From Streptomyces sp. NBC_01551 (lineage in GTDB: Bacteria > Actinomycetota > Actinomycetes > Streptomycetales > Streptomycetaceae), in NCBI RefSeq assembly GCF_026339935.1, contig NZ_JAPEPX010000002.1, positions 1 through 64,000 on the forward strand: DNA of 64,000 nucleotides, read 5' to 3'. Positions within the stretch are counted from its first letter, which is position 1; each line of letters starts with the position of its first letter. Under the pieces are notes generated by a model, which was not told the DNA's origin, did no database searches, and saw only the letters and a program-made list of their open reading frames with translations. Position numbers and translations under genes: made by a program. Of the stretch, positions 43,175 to 52,102 are shown piece after piece.

Positions 43175-43689
43175 CCGCGGAACATCCTGAGGCGACTCGG
43201 CATCAGGCCTCTGTGGCTGATGCCGAGTTCGCTGCGCTGTTCGTCGACCTGGCCCCTCGGACTCGACTGCACCTGCTCTACCTGGGCGCCCAGCCAGCAG
43301 AGGCCGAGGAGGCCGTGCAGGATGCCATGCTCAGCCTGCTGCAGGCTCTCAGGGGTGGCATGAACGTGCAACATCCGAAGGCCTGGGTGAGAATGGTCGC
43401 CGCTCGGAACTTCTTTCGACGGAAAACGACGACCACGATTCGCGAAACCTTGGTGCGTGATGTCCCGGATTTCGCCGCACCGCATTCGATGGACGCGGAG
43501 GTAGCGACCGCGGTGGACGTTCTGGAAGCCCTGAAGCGCCTGCCTGCACGACAGGCGACCATCATGCGCCTTTTCGCTGCCGACTACAGCGTTTCAGAGA
43601 TAGCCGATTTGTTGGAAATGACACCGGCAACGGTTCGATCGAACCTTCGGCACGCCCGGAAGAAGCTGCACCTGCTTCTACTTGGATAG
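43171..43689 (+). CDS. ECF-like RNA polymerase sigma factor
   Basis: CTG 43171 overlaps the preceding stop and has GGAGGAAGAG seven bases upstream; GTG 43213 is the alternative. From CTG it gives 172 residues. Region 2 is present (FAALFVDLAPRTRLHLLYLG, AEEAVQDAMLSLLQAL, HPKAWVRMVAARNFFRRK), and region 4 reads LKRLPARQATIMRLFAADYS and VSEIADLLEMTPATVRSNLR, a clear -35-binding helix-turn-helix. There is no sigma-1.1 or region 3, so it is ECF-type, probably directing its own regulon. The partner membrane gene upstream may control it. Confidence 0.82.
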   Translation: MTAEHPEATRHQASVADAEFAALFVDLAPRTRLHLLYLGAQPAEAEEAVQDAMLSLLQALRGGMNVQHPKAWVRMVAARNFFRRKTTTTIRETLVRDVPDFAAPHSMDAEVATAVDVLEALKRLPARQATIMRLFAADYSVSEIADLLEMTPATVRSNLRHARKKLHLLLLG

Positions 43690-43881
43690 TTTCTCTGCCT
43701 GAGGGACGTCCGGCTGCTCCACCGCTCGGACAGCCACACGACGGCCGACACCGGGATCGGCTTGAACGTCCACTGCCTCGCTCCCGGAGCCATCCGGTCG
43801 AGCGGCTCCCACAGCCCCAGCCCGTACCCGCTCATCAGCAGATCACCTGGGACTGGGGCGCAGCGACCGTGCCGGCACCTT
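43690..43881. other. coding-like intergenic stretch (minus strand)
   Basis: The minus strand around 43860-43700 reads DLLMSGYGLGLWEPLDRMAP and then ARQWTFKPIPVSAVVWLSER, which looks like real protein but has no start of its own and no recognised family. Possibly a gene fragment. Confidence 0.3.
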
Positions 43882-44106
43882 CTAGTGGGCGCGGTCATCC
43901 GGTCCTCGGCCGCTGGGGGGCCGAGACTGTCGCTCCCGCGTGGTCGTCCACGCCCCGTAGAGCGTAGCGAGGGCGGCCGCGATGCCGGCTATGGAGCCTG
44001 CCGAAACGCCGAGCAGAGTGAGCACGACACCAGCAGCCAGAATCGAGAGGAAGACGATCATGTCCAGGACGCGGTCGGAGTGCAGGCGCTGACGGTTCCT
44101 ACTCAT
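43882..44106 (-). CDS. small two-span membrane protein, 74 aa
   Basis: ATG 44106 follows AAGGA six bases upstream. Basic N-terminus (MSRNRQRLHSDRVLD), then two hydrophobic segments (MIVFLSILAAGVVLTLLGVS and GSIAGIAAALATLYGAW), then a basic, Pro-rich tail. The layout of two helices with a Gly-Ala hinge resembles small phage-holin-like or membrane-damaging peptides, but also many harmless membrane peptides. It is divergent from the TM/HTH gene that starts at 44291. No family recognised. Confidence 0.6.
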   Translation of the reverse strand: MSRNRQRLHSDRVLDMIVFLSILAAGVVLTLLGVSAGSIAGIAAALATLYGAWTTTRERQSRPPSGRGPDDRAH

Positions 44107-44290
44107 GGTGTCCTTCCGGTAGGTACGAGGGGTTGAGCTGCCCGTCGGCTGTTCAAGCGACCGTGCGGGCCGAGCTCGCATCCTTCGTAACCGCGCGGCG
44201 TCAGCGGTGGAAGATGACTTTTGTTCCCTGGACGAAAGCGCTGGTCAGAATTTTTGCTTCCCGTCGTGGAAGCGTGGGTAGCGTCATGTC

Positions 44291-45454
44291 ATGTCAGGGC
44301 AGGGGGGTCCCGGCAGGGACGATGGCCAAGCACAGGCCCGGGGAAGAGGACGGCCTCGGAAGAGCCTGGACGTGACCGGGCGCGATCCGCACATGCGGGA
44401 GTTTGCCCGGGAGTTACGAGAACTCGTGGGGAGCTCCTACAGAGGCTCCGGCGCTCTGTTGAGCCCGGCCGAACTGTCCAGGGTCTGCAGCGGTCAGAGA
44501 CTCGTGGCGCTCGACACGCTGCGCCGACTGCTGGAATTCAAGGGGGCCGAGCCCGAGCACGTCGAGTACTGGGAGCTGCGATGGGCACTGGCCTATCGGC
44601 ATCTGGAGGCTTCGGGAAGCAAGGCTCTGGCCCGGAGGAAGGGCGAGGCGGAAGAAGCCATGGCGATCGCCGCGCACAAGCCGGATCGCCTGCACATAGT
44701 CGCTGACCAGATACAAGCCAAGCAGGACCGCGCTCGTCACCGGGCTCTACGCGCCGCTGAGCTACCACTCGGCGAACTCGATCGCTCCTTGCCCAACGCC
44801 AGGCAGAAGTTCGGTTACGGTCCAGCGGCCTGCTGGGTCGATCTCACGGACTATCTACGCCGTCTGATCCTGCTTTTCACCGAGCACGAGGCCCACGAGA
44901 AGTTCAACAGACACACCTTGAGCGAGCTGCTTCCTCACCTGGCGGGCTTGGCCGAGGTCACGGGTGTCGCGGGGTGGCGGAAACTGGCCGAGCAGATCGC
45001 CGCAACCTACGAAGAAGCAGACCGTAAGGGCTGGGAGGTCATGCCTTCGCCGAGCATTGAGCGAACTGTTCCTGACATCTACGTCGACCGGTACTCCCAC
45101 TTCCGCGCACAAGCCGGCCGAAGGGCCGCTCAACTGGCCAGAGAGAGCGTCTTCCTGGCCGAGAAACCGGTCCTCTTCCCATCCTCGCCCGTGGATCTCG
45201 ACCGCTACGACCCACCGCGCAGCAGCTACCGACACGCCGCCCCCGTCAGCGCCGTGTGCGCCGGCGCACTGCCTTTCGGGTTGTGGGTGACGGGTGCGCC
45301 GGCGCCCTGGCTGGCGGTCGGCTTGCACTCCCTCGTTGTCTTCCTGGGCATGTGGCTGGTCTGTTTGGTGTGCAAGGCCGAGGCGCGCCCTGACCAGGAA
45401 CAGGCTGCGACCGATCGACCGGACAGCCCGATATGGTCGTCCGAGGCCCTGTGA
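44291..45454 (+). CDS. HTH-like N-terminus with C-terminal membrane segments
   Basis: 387 residues from ATG 44291. Residues 25-100 look like a divergent helix-turn-helix (MREFARELRELVGSSYRG, LSPAELSRVCSGQRLVALDT, LRRLLEFKGAEPEHVEYWEL), close to the N-terminal unit of the STAND protein encoded nearby at 45496-49287. A charged helical middle follows, then two membrane spans near the C-terminus (VSAVCAGALPFGLWVTGAPA, LAVGLHSLVVFLGMWLVCLV). No catalytic motif. It may be a membrane-tethered sensor or regulator working with the adjacent STAND protein; the two genes converge with about 40 bases between stops. Confidence 0.6.
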   Translation: MSGQGGPGRDDGQAQARGRGRPRKSLDVTGRDPHMREFARELRELVGSSYRGSGALLSPAELSRVCSGQRLVALDTLRRLLEFKGAEPEHVEYWELRWALAYRHLEASGSKALARRKGEAEEAMAIAAHKPDRLHIVADQIQAKQDRARHRALRAAELPLGELDRSLPNARQKFGYGPAACWVDLTDYLRRLILLFTEHEAHEKFNRHTLSELLPHLAGLAEVTGVAGWRKLAEQIAATYEEADRKGWEVMPSPSIERTVPDIYVDRYSHFRAQAGRRAAQLARESVFLAEKPVLFPSSPVDLDRYDPPRSSYRHAAPVSAVCAGALPFGLWVTGAPAPWLAVGLHSLVVFLGMWLVCLVCKAEARPDQEQAATDRPDSPIWSSEAL

Positions 45455-45495
45455 CCGGCTGTCTGGGCGAAGGTGGACGCGCAATCCCGGGAGCT

Positions 45496-48400
45496 TCAGG
45501 CAGTGCTGTCGATGCCCAGGTGCGCGAAGGTGATGTCGCGGACCTGCGTGACCGCTTCCGGGGCAAGCTCCGCCAGCACGGGCAGGGCGGTGTGCCAGCC
45601 CGGGCCCGTCACCGCTCTCCGGAGGAACGCCGCGGTCGTCACCACGGCGCCGGGAACGTCCGGGGCGGCCGCCAGGGCCAGGATCCGGAGCGTCTGCGTG
45701 AACGGGTCGGGGCCCGCGGGGTACCTGGCGGGCGTCAAGCGGGGCGGTACGCGGGCCAAGTGCCCCGCCACGGCGGCGAACGCCGCCGCGCGCCCTTGCG
45801 GATCCTCGATGCGCTCGGCCGCTCGTGTCGCCGCGTCGGTGTCGCCGAGCAACGTGTGGAGGACCGCGAGTCCTGCCAAGGGGAACTGTCCCGTACGCCC
45901 GACCCGGGCATCGCGCTCGAGCCAGTCCAGTTGGGTGCGGACGTCCTCGCCGTCGCCGATGCGGAGTACGGCGTCGACGAGCACGGTCGCGGCCTGCCAC
46001 TCCTGAGGATTCGTCGGCGCCTCAGCACGCGCGTCGCCGATGGCCCGCCGGAGCCGATCCCGACACGGCTCGTCCGTCTCGGCCGCCGCGGCAGTGAGTT
46101 CGCCGAGGTGTGCGAGCAGGGCAGCAGCCCGCCCCGGCAGCGTCTTCGTCGCTTCCAGGCGCGCCCGGGCCGCGTCCACGATCCTGGCCGCAGCTGCCGG
46201 ATCGTGAGCGGCGAGCCCTGCCGCGACCACGACGCGGGCTCGCCCGGCCTCCTGCCGCCACGAGGTCTTACGCGCCCGCTCGGCCGGCTCCGTCCGGTCA
46301 ATGAGGTCGTTGGCCGCACCGCCCTCCCCTACGAGGGCCAGGGCTTGCGCCGCGACGGCCCAGGCTCCTCCCCCGGCCTCCGGGGCTTCGACCGCCGCGC
46401 GGGCCGCCTCATCGGCCAGCCTGCGCGCGTCGGCCTCGCGCCCCGATGCCCCAGCCGCCATTGATGCTTCGGCGAGGGCGCGAGCCCGGTTGCCGGGGGT
46501 GGCCAGCTTGCCGGCAAGGACTTCGGCGTCCTGCGGCAGGCCGACGCGCGCGAGCGCACCGGTGAGGGAAGGCAGCCAAGGCAGCGCGTGCCCGGCACCG
46601 GTGTCGATCTCCGGCAGCAGCGCGAGGGCGTGGTCCAGGCGCTGCCTCGCCTCCGCGTCCCGGTCCCGTTCGGCAAGGGCGACAGCTTCCCTCGCCAGCC
46701 GCTGGGCCTGCGCTACCGCCAGGTCCTCGGAGTCGTCTGAGTCGTCTGGGTGGTCTGAGTCGTCTGTGTGGTCGGCCTCCGCAGCGCCGTCCGCGGTCTC
46801 CGCGTGCGTGATCACCACGTCCACGAAGTCGGCCCTGTCGTATCCCTGCCGGAATTCCTCGGGCACGCCCTCCAGCAGCTGCCGGACCCGATCGCTCGAA
46901 GCCCCGGTTTCGGTCAGTGCCCGGACCAGTCGTACGAGAGTGAGCCGGAACCCGCATTCGATGTGGGCGCGGTCCTCGACCGAGAGCGAAGCGGGGGTCC
47001 GACACACCGACTCGATCCGCTGCCCGGCCAGTCCCGCCAAGGCCACGGCCTCCTCGGGGCGCGTGCCGGCCAGCGTGGAGGCCGCGATCGACAGGACGTC
47101 CAGGTCTCGGAGGTCCTGGGACGCGGCCCAGCAGTCCCGGGCGTGGCCGAGGATCCGGTCATGAAGGCGCTCGCGCCTGTCCGGGGCGGCTGCCGCGAGG
47201 AGTGCCCAGAGCTGGATCGCGGTCGCGGGATCCTCCGCGGTGTCCTCGGCGGCGCGCTCCGCGGCTTCCCCCGCCTGGTGCTCCAACTCGTCCAGGAGGT
47301 GGGCCGCCCCTGCCGGTTGCCGCGGGGCCAGGAGTCCGGCCGCCTGCGCCCACGCCTCGTACCGCGCCGTGTTCGACCCGCGCGTTCCGCGCAGGAGCTC
47401 GATGCCGTCCTCGTCCTGCCCGGTGGCGATCAGGGCCAGTGCCGCTTGGGCGACGACGGCCTCGGCCTCCTCATCGCCCGCGATGAGGAGCGGTGCCTGG
47501 CGACGGGCGGTGTTCGCCCATGCCACCGCCTCCCGCGCCGTCTCCCTCGCCTGTTTGTGGCCGCTGTCGGCCAGTACGCGGGCCACTTCGGCCAGCGTCG
47601 CCGCCTTGGAGGACGGGTACGGGGAGGCCAGCGCCAGAGCCCGGGCCCGGCGTGCGTCGCCGAGCCGGGCGAGCGCGCGGGGGATGTCGCGCGGAAGGGT
47701 CCGGGAGTGCCGGAGCAGGAACGAGCGCGATGCGGCCGCGCCCGCCAGGACGGCCAGACTGTCCAGGGTGTCCCCGGTGGCCGCCTCCGCGGCGAGCTCG
47801 ATGTCCGCGAGGGCAAGGTCCGACCCGAGGCCGGCCACCTGCCGCTGCCGGCGGCGGAAGTCGAAGACGAGGGAGGCCAGCCGGTCGGGGCCGCCGCTGT
47901 GCTGCACCAGGCGGGTGTAGCCGGTCAGGAGGTAGTTCGGCGTGTGCTCGGGCCAGCCCTCCCTCCGGTACCGGTCTGCCCAGGCGTGCAGGATCCCCTC
48001 GGCCTTGGCCAGCTGCGCCGTGCCGAGATGCTGCGCCGCCACGCGGGGCAGCTCGTCGTGAGCGAGTACGTACGTACGCAGGGCGGGGTCGTCGCCCCAG
48101 TCGGGGCCCCGCAGGGCCAGGTGGTCGCTGTCGTCGGGGCGCATGCTGCGGCCCGTGACGCCGTGGAGCAGTTCCATCACGTCGTACGGCAAGGTGTCGG
48201 CTCCGATGAGTTCGGCCAGCTCCTCGCCGCTCAGGCTCCCCCGGGCGACGGTGAGCAGGCCGAGCAGGCGGCGGCCCAGCTCTCGGTCCTTGAGCAGGGC
48301 GTCCAGGTCGTTCTTCACCATGTCGCGGATGACACGAGCCTCCGGAGAGGCGGTCAGCCTGCGAACGATCGCGGGATCGCGCAGCGGGTGGTCGGGAGGC

Positions 48401-49287
48401 ACGTCGCTCGGCAAGGGCGGGTTCCGTCTGCCGGACACGACGACGCGCATGCCCGGCGGAAGCTCCTTCGGCAGCATCGCGGCGATGCTCCAGCCGCCGT
48501 CGCGGGGTTCGGCGGCCGCGTCCAGGCCGTCTACGACGAGCAGCAGGGTGCGGCCGAGGGCGCGGCCGGCGCGCGCGGCGGCCTCGTAGAGGTCTTCGAG
48601 GCGAGAGGGCGCTCCTCGGCCCACGAGGTCGGCGAGCTGCCGGCTCACCGTCGTACGGAAGGTGTCCGGGTGCTCGGTGCCCAGACGCCGGGTGATGAAG
48701 TACGGGACGACGTCGACGCCGACCGGCAGGTACTGGAGCACGAACCAGGCCAGGAGCGCGGACTTCCCGGACCACGGATCCGCCTGCCACAGGGCATAGG
48801 AGTCGCCCTGGGAGCGGCGGTCGGCGGCGAATGCGGAGAGGGCGTCCAGTTCCTGGAGCCGGCCGGAGAAGTCGCGCGGCTGGATGTACTGCTTCACCTC
48901 TGCCGCGTGGCCGAAGAAGCGGCCCCTGGACGTCGCGTTGATGCGGGGCCCGCTGCCGCCTTGCCGCGTCTTGCCGGCTTGCTGCGCGGCCTGGAGGTAG
49001 GAGCGCCACCCTCCCGGGCTGATGGGTTGGTAGTCCGGCGATCGCTTGCCGGCTTCGCCGTGGAGGTACCGGATCAGGGCGAGGGCTGTGGGCTGGTGGC
49101 GGTCCGATGGCGCCGAGCGGCCGGTGCGCCAGTCACCGATGTGACCGTTCGACAGCTTGAAGCCTTGCGCCCCCAGATCATTGACGATCTTCTTGAGGGT
49201 GAGCGGGCCTCCCACGCCTCCACCCGCTGCCCGGAACAGACTCTCCAGCTCTCGCGCGAAGTCCGTTAAGAACGCGTCCTGCTCCAA
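45496..49287 (-). CDS. HTH-STAND ATPase with helical repeats
   Basis: ATG 49287; 1263 residues. An N-terminal HTH-like unit (LTLKKIVNDLGAQGFKLSNG, about 28-60, resembling the gene at 44291) is followed by a linker and a STAND/NACHT-type ATPase with Walker A A169-D-P-W-S-G-K-S176 and Walker B TLLLVVDGLD. The first Gly of the P-loop is Ala, but the G-K-S is kept. From about residue 520 the protein is a long array of Ala-rich helical repeats (TPR/ARM-like), including ARALALASPYPSSKAATLAE-type units that would sense a trigger. No effector domain is obvious, so output may go through the HTH unit or partner proteins such as the neighbouring small membrane peptides. Confidence 0.75.
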   Translation of the reverse strand: MEQDAFLTDFARELESLFRAAGGGVGGPLTLKKIVNDLGAQGFKLSNGHIGDWRTGRSAPSDRHQPTALALIRYLHGEAGKRSPDYQPISPGGWRSYLQAAQQAGKTRQGGSGPRINATSRGRFFGHAAEVKQYIQPRDFSGRLQELDALSAFAADRRSQGDSYALWQADPWSGKSALLAWFVLQYLPVGVDVVPYFITRRLGTEHPDTFRTTVSRQLADLVGRGAPSRLEDLYEAAARAGRALGRTLLLVVDGLDAAAEPRDGGWSIAAMLPKELPPGMRVVVSGRRNPPLPSDVPPDHPLRDPAIVRRLTASPEARVIRDMVKNDLDALLKDRELGRRLLGLLTVARGSLSGEELAELIGADTLPYDVMELLHGVTGRSMRPDDSDHLALRGPDWGDDPALRTYVLAHDELPRVAAQHLGTAQLAKAEGILHAWADRYRREGWPEHTPNYLLTGYTRLVQHSGGPDRLASLVFDFRRRQRQVAGLGSDLALADIELAAEAATGDTLDSLAVLAGAAASRSFLLRHSRTLPRDIPRALARLGDARRARALALASPYPSSKAATLAEVARVLADSGHKQARETAREAVAWANTARRQAPLLIAGDEEAEAVVAQAALALIATGQDEDGIELLRGTRGSNTARYEAWAQAAGLLAPRQPAGAAHLLDELEHQAGEAAERAAEDTAEDPATAIQLWALLAAAAPDRRERLHDRILGHARDCWAASQDLRDLDVLSIAASTLAGTRPEEAVALAGLAGQRIESVCRTPASLSVEDRAHIECGFRLTLVRLVRALTETGASSDRVRQLLEGVPEEFRQGYDRADFVDVVITHAETADGAAEADHTDDSDHPDDSDDSEDLAVAQAQRLAREAVALAERDRDAEARQRLDHALALLPEIDTGAGHALPWLPSLTGALARVGLPQDAEVLAGKLATPGNRARALAEASMAAGASGREADARRLADEAARAAVEAPEAGGGAWAVAAQALALVGEGGAANDLIDRTEPAERARKTSWRQEAGRARVVVAAGLAAHDPAAAARIVDAARARLEATKTLPGRAAALLAHLGELTAAAAETDEPCRDRLRRAIGDARAEAPTNPQEWQAATVLVDAVLRIGDGEDVRTQLDWLERDARVGRTGQFPLAGLAVLHTLLGDTDAATRAAERIEDPQGRAAAFAAVAGHLARVPPRLTPARYPAGPDPFTQTLRILALAAAPDVPGAVVTTAAFLRRAVTGPGWHTALPVLAELAPEAVTQVRDITFAHLGIDSTA

Positions 49288-49312
49288 CGTGCCCGCCCCC
49301 GCCGTCGCCTTG

Positions 49313-49393
49313 CCGGAACTTCTCCGGAAAATTCGTTGCTGCCCCTCTGACCAGGCTACTTACCGGCGATCCGGCTGTCCGGACTTCGCCGGA
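49313..49393. promoter_or_regulatory. paired CCGGA direct repeats in divergent promoter
   Basis: CCGGAACTTCTCCGGA (49313-49328) and CCGGACTTCGCCGGA (49379-49393) are near-identical, each an imperfect inverted repeat, about 66 bases apart between the STAND gene and the 59-residue gene. They look like two sites for one regulator, possibly the HTH units of this locus. Confidence 0.45.
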
Positions 49394-49473
49394 AGACCTC
49401 CGGACACGGCATATCTGTGGGACCGAAGCCCGGCGGGCAAGACCGCCGGGCGACCGTCCAAGGGGGATCCACC

Positions 49474-49653
49474 ATGTCCGTCCTGCCGTCCGTGCTCCAC
49501 GACGCGGCCGCGCTGACCGCCGCCACCGGCCTCGCCTACACCGGCGCCGTGGTCACCGTGGCAGCGGCGTCGGTCCTCTCCCGCAGCCCGGAGCGCCGGC
49601 GCGACGCCCGCGCGACGCTCACGATCCTCGTACGGCGCCGCCCGCCGAGGTGA
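49474..49653 (+). CDS. small membrane peptide, 59 aa
   Basis: ATG 49474 is preceded by AAGGGGGATC at good spacing. One hydrophobic segment (VLHDAAALTAATGLAYTGAV, then VTVAAASVL) is followed by a strongly basic tail (SRSPERRRDARATLTILVRR). It is divergent from the STAND gene and shares the promoter region with paired CCGGA repeats. The layout, one span plus arginine tail, is the same as other small peptides beside STAND or protease genes in this window. Confidence 0.55.
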   Translation: MSVLPSVLHDAAALTAATGLAYTGAVVTVAAASVLSRSPERRRDARATLTILVRRRPPR

Positions 49654-50226
49654 CGACGTCCATCGACGCGCGGCTGCCGGCAGCCGGCAGCCCAATCCGA
49701 CACGGGAACGAAGCACGAACACATCTGAGTTCACTGGGACTTGGAACTCGAGAGTGTTGGTGCTTCGTCTTTCCTCAAGGTCGAGAAACGCCCTCGCCGA
49801 GTCATCATCCGTGCTTTGCTGGTCATGGGAGAGCACCCCAGCGGGCTCTCCTGCACCTGTAAGCCCTGCCGTTCAATGGCAGGGCCTTCGGATGCAGGAG
49901 GCATCAGGTGGGGTGTCGGTTACCGGAGCGGTTGCAGCGGCTCAAGGTGCGTGAGCTTGCGGGGATGGCCCGTCGGACGTTTTCGAGCTTCGCCCCAGCA
50001 GTTCCCCGCCCGTGTGGGGATGGCCCCCGTTACGAGCAAAGACAGCCCCAAACCCCCGCGGACGCGGGGATCGGGCGACCGGCACGACCGGGCGTCGGCA
50101 GCGCCGATGTCGTCACTGTGAGTGAGCGCTACAGGTGGCTCCGCACGGGCCGCAGACGGGTGCTGACCGACGAGGCGGCGCCCCCGGGCACCGTGCCTCG
50201 CGGCGTACGTGAAAGAGACGACCTGG
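49654..50226. other. intergenic region with hairpin and CRISPR-like relic
   Basis: GCCCTGCC (49863-49870) and GGCAGGGC (49878-49885) form a perfect hairpin. At about 49961, 50016 and 50066 the string GGGGAT(G/C)G recurs with upstream CCCCGC arms, like worn type I-E repeats, but the spacings are 55 and 50, not 61. No gene is visible. Confidence 0.4.
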
Positions 50227-50880
50227 CTAGTCGGGCCCGGTCCAGTCGAAGGTGATGTGCTTGCTGGACCGGCCTTCGCGGCTCCAAAGGAAGCCGTGGG
50301 CATCGGCGCGGTCCACCGTCGAGCGGCCCCAGGTCGCGACCTGGCCCGGTCCGGTCTCCGCACCCGGCAGGTTTGTCGACTGGACGCGCGCACCCTCCGG
50401 GGTCGTGGGTCCCGTGAGCGCGACCGCGCTCGCCTCGACCCGGTCCGGTACCACGGCCCGCCAACTCGCGAGGTCGTCGGCGACCTCGATCTCGATGGAG
50501 GCGAACTCCATGCCGCGCATTTCGGCGCCCATCATGCCCACCATCTCGGCGGGCCAACTGCCCGCCTGCCCACCGAAGATCATCTGAAGCGCCTCGCGCT
50601 GGGAGTCGTCGGCGCGCTCGTCGACGAAGACCGCGGCGTACGTGTCCGTGTGCTCGGCCCAGATGTTGCCGACGAACGAGGCCAGCATCAGCACGTTCAG
50701 GCCGTCCAGCCGTACGTCACCGTAACGGCCCTCGCGGATGTGCCAGGCCAGGATGCCGTCGCAATCGCCGTGAGTGGGCAGCTGTGCGAACGAGCAGGGG
50801 CAGGGCACGTTGCACTTGCAGGTGTCGAACCAGTCGCCCGCCGCGTGCCACCGGGGAACGGTCGCCGTCGTCTCGGACAT
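50227..50880 (-). CDS. DUF1326 domain protein
   Basis: ATG 50880; 217 residues. The N-terminal Cys cluster FDTCKCNVPCPCSF, the strand DGILAWHIREGRYGDV, and the segment WAEHTDTYAAVFVDERADDS are the known pattern of DUF1326 proteins, and the C-terminal Trp/His strand (GFLWSREGRSSKHITFDWTG) closes the fold. The CxCxxxCxC cluster could bind a metal. This family is usually encoded beside DUF2182 membrane proteins, as it is here in divergent orientation. Function unknown; a metal or copper-related role is suggested only by the cysteines and the partner. Confidence 0.85.
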   Translation of the reverse strand: MSETTATVPRWHAAGDWFDTCKCNVPCPCSFAQLPTHGDCDGILAWHIREGRYGDVRLDGLNVLMLASFVGNIWAEHTDTYAAVFVDERADDSQREALQMIFGGQAGSWPAEMVGMMGAEMRGMEFASIEIEVADDLASWRAVVPDRVEASAVALTGPTTPEGARVQSTNLPGAETGPGQVATWGRSTVDRADAHGFLWSREGRSSKHITFDWTGPD

Positions 50881-51088
50881 CTCCCTGCCTCCTCGTGACC
50901 GTGCCGGGACGTCGGTCTCGGGAGGACGGCAGAGCCCCCGGGAACCATCGCCGGCCCACGCCCGGGTCGTACGGGGTATCCACCCCGATTGTCCCACCGC
51001 AGGGGCCACCCGGAGGAGGTGTCTTCCGTGTACACGCATACACGCGTTCCCGCGCGCACGCGCAGGTCCACCGTGATGTGCTGGAGGT

Positions 51089-51916
51089 GTGCGCCTCGAC
51101 CGCAAGGCCCTGTCACCCCCTCTGCGTCCGGCGAATCTGCTGTCGGCCCGGCAGCTGGCCCTCGCCTGGTCCGTGATGGCGTCGATCGCCCTCCTCGCCT
51201 GGGTGCTGGTGGTCGACCAGGCCCGTGACATGGGGGTCGAGCCGGGAACCATGGGCATGGGCGTCCCGCTGTTCCTGCTGCTGTGGCTGGTCATGATGAT
51301 CGCCATGATGTTCCCGTCGGTGGCCCCAGTGGCCCTCACCTGGGCGCGGGCCATCGGGCGCCAGTCGCCCACGGGAGTCGTGCGGGTGACTCGTACCGCC
51401 CAGTTCGTCGGCGGGTACCTGCTGGCCTGGACGGCCTTCGGCCTGATCGCCTACGGGCTCCTCGCCGGGACCGGGGCCCTGGTGGACGAGCACCCGGGCG
51501 CCGGGCGCTGGATCGGCGCCGGGGCCTTCCTGGTCGCCGGGCTGTACCAGTTCGGCCCGTGGAAGGACCTCTGCCTGCGGCACTGCCGGAGCCCGATGGG
51601 CCAGCTCGTGCGCTACGCGGGCTTCCGGCCCCGGGCCCGCGATCTGCGGGTCGGGGCCCACCACGGGGCGTACTGCGTGGGCTGCTGCTGGGGGCTGATG
51701 GTCGTGCTCGTCCCGCTGGGCGTCATGAACGTCCTGGCGATGGCCGCGGTGGCCGTGGTGATCTTCGTGGAGAAGCTCTGGCGGCTGGGCCCCGTCTTCT
51801 CGCAGGTCGTCGGGGTCGCCTTCCTCGTACTCGCGGTCCTGAGCCTGTTCCAGCCCTGGCTTCTGCCGGGCCTGATCCCGCCGCAGTCGCCCATGACGGA
51901 GATGCTCCGCCCCTGA
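51089..51916 (+). CDS. DUF2182 integral membrane protein
   Basis: GTG 51089 gives 275 residues, but the GGAGG is only one base upstream, so translation may begin at a later GTG/ATG (near 51173). The protein has six or seven membrane helices and the family motifs: LLLWLVMMIAMMFPSVAPVA in helix 2, WKDLCLRHCRSPM after helix 4, and GAHHGAYCVGCCWGLM in helix 5, with clustered His, Met and Cys residues that may bind metal. It is the usual partner of DUF1326, from which it is divergent by about 200 bases. Together they are thought to form a membrane metal-related unit; that is from family context. Confidence 0.85.
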   Translation: MRLDRKALSPPLRPANLLSARQLALAWSVMASIALLAWVLVVDQARDMGVEPGTMGMGVPLFLLLWLVMMIAMMFPSVAPVALTWARAIGRQSPTGVVRVTRTAQFVGGYLLAWTAFGLIAYGLLAGTGALVDEHPGAGRWIGAGAFLVAGLYQFGPWKDLCLRHCRSPMGQLVRYAGFRPRARDLRVGAHHGAYCVGCCWGLMVVLVPLGVMNVLAMAAVAVVIFVEKLWRLGPVFSQVVGVAFLVLAVLSLFQPWLLPGLIPPQSPMTEMLRP

Positions 51917-51939
51917 GAGCACCCAACAGAGAGCCTGGT

Positions 51940-52097
51940 CGTAGCCGTATCCCCTTCCTGGCTGAGTCGGCAGTGCTGCGGGAGGCGCTCGGGCCCGAGC
52001 TGTACGAGGCCGTACTGGCCGTCCGCCGCGCGGACGCGGAGCTGTTCGCCATGTTCACCGAGGTGGGCGTCATCAAGGCCGTCCGCCGGCGGTATGG
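51940..52097 (+). pseudogene. glutamine-synthetase-like C-terminal fragment
   Basis: The frame reads FLAESAVLREALGPELYEAV, then LAVRRADAELFA, the C-terminal helices of type I glutamine synthetase-like enzymes (GlnA3/GlnA4 type). The rest of the enzyme is absent, and the frame does not begin with a start codon. It lies 23 bases past the DUF2182 stop. Confidence 0.55.
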
Positions 52098-52102
52098 ACT
52101 GG

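Noticed and set aside
46768..49269. An 833-codon open frame opposite the HTH-STAND gene
   Set aside because: Mirror of a gene with clear Walker motifs; the translation shows no family pattern.
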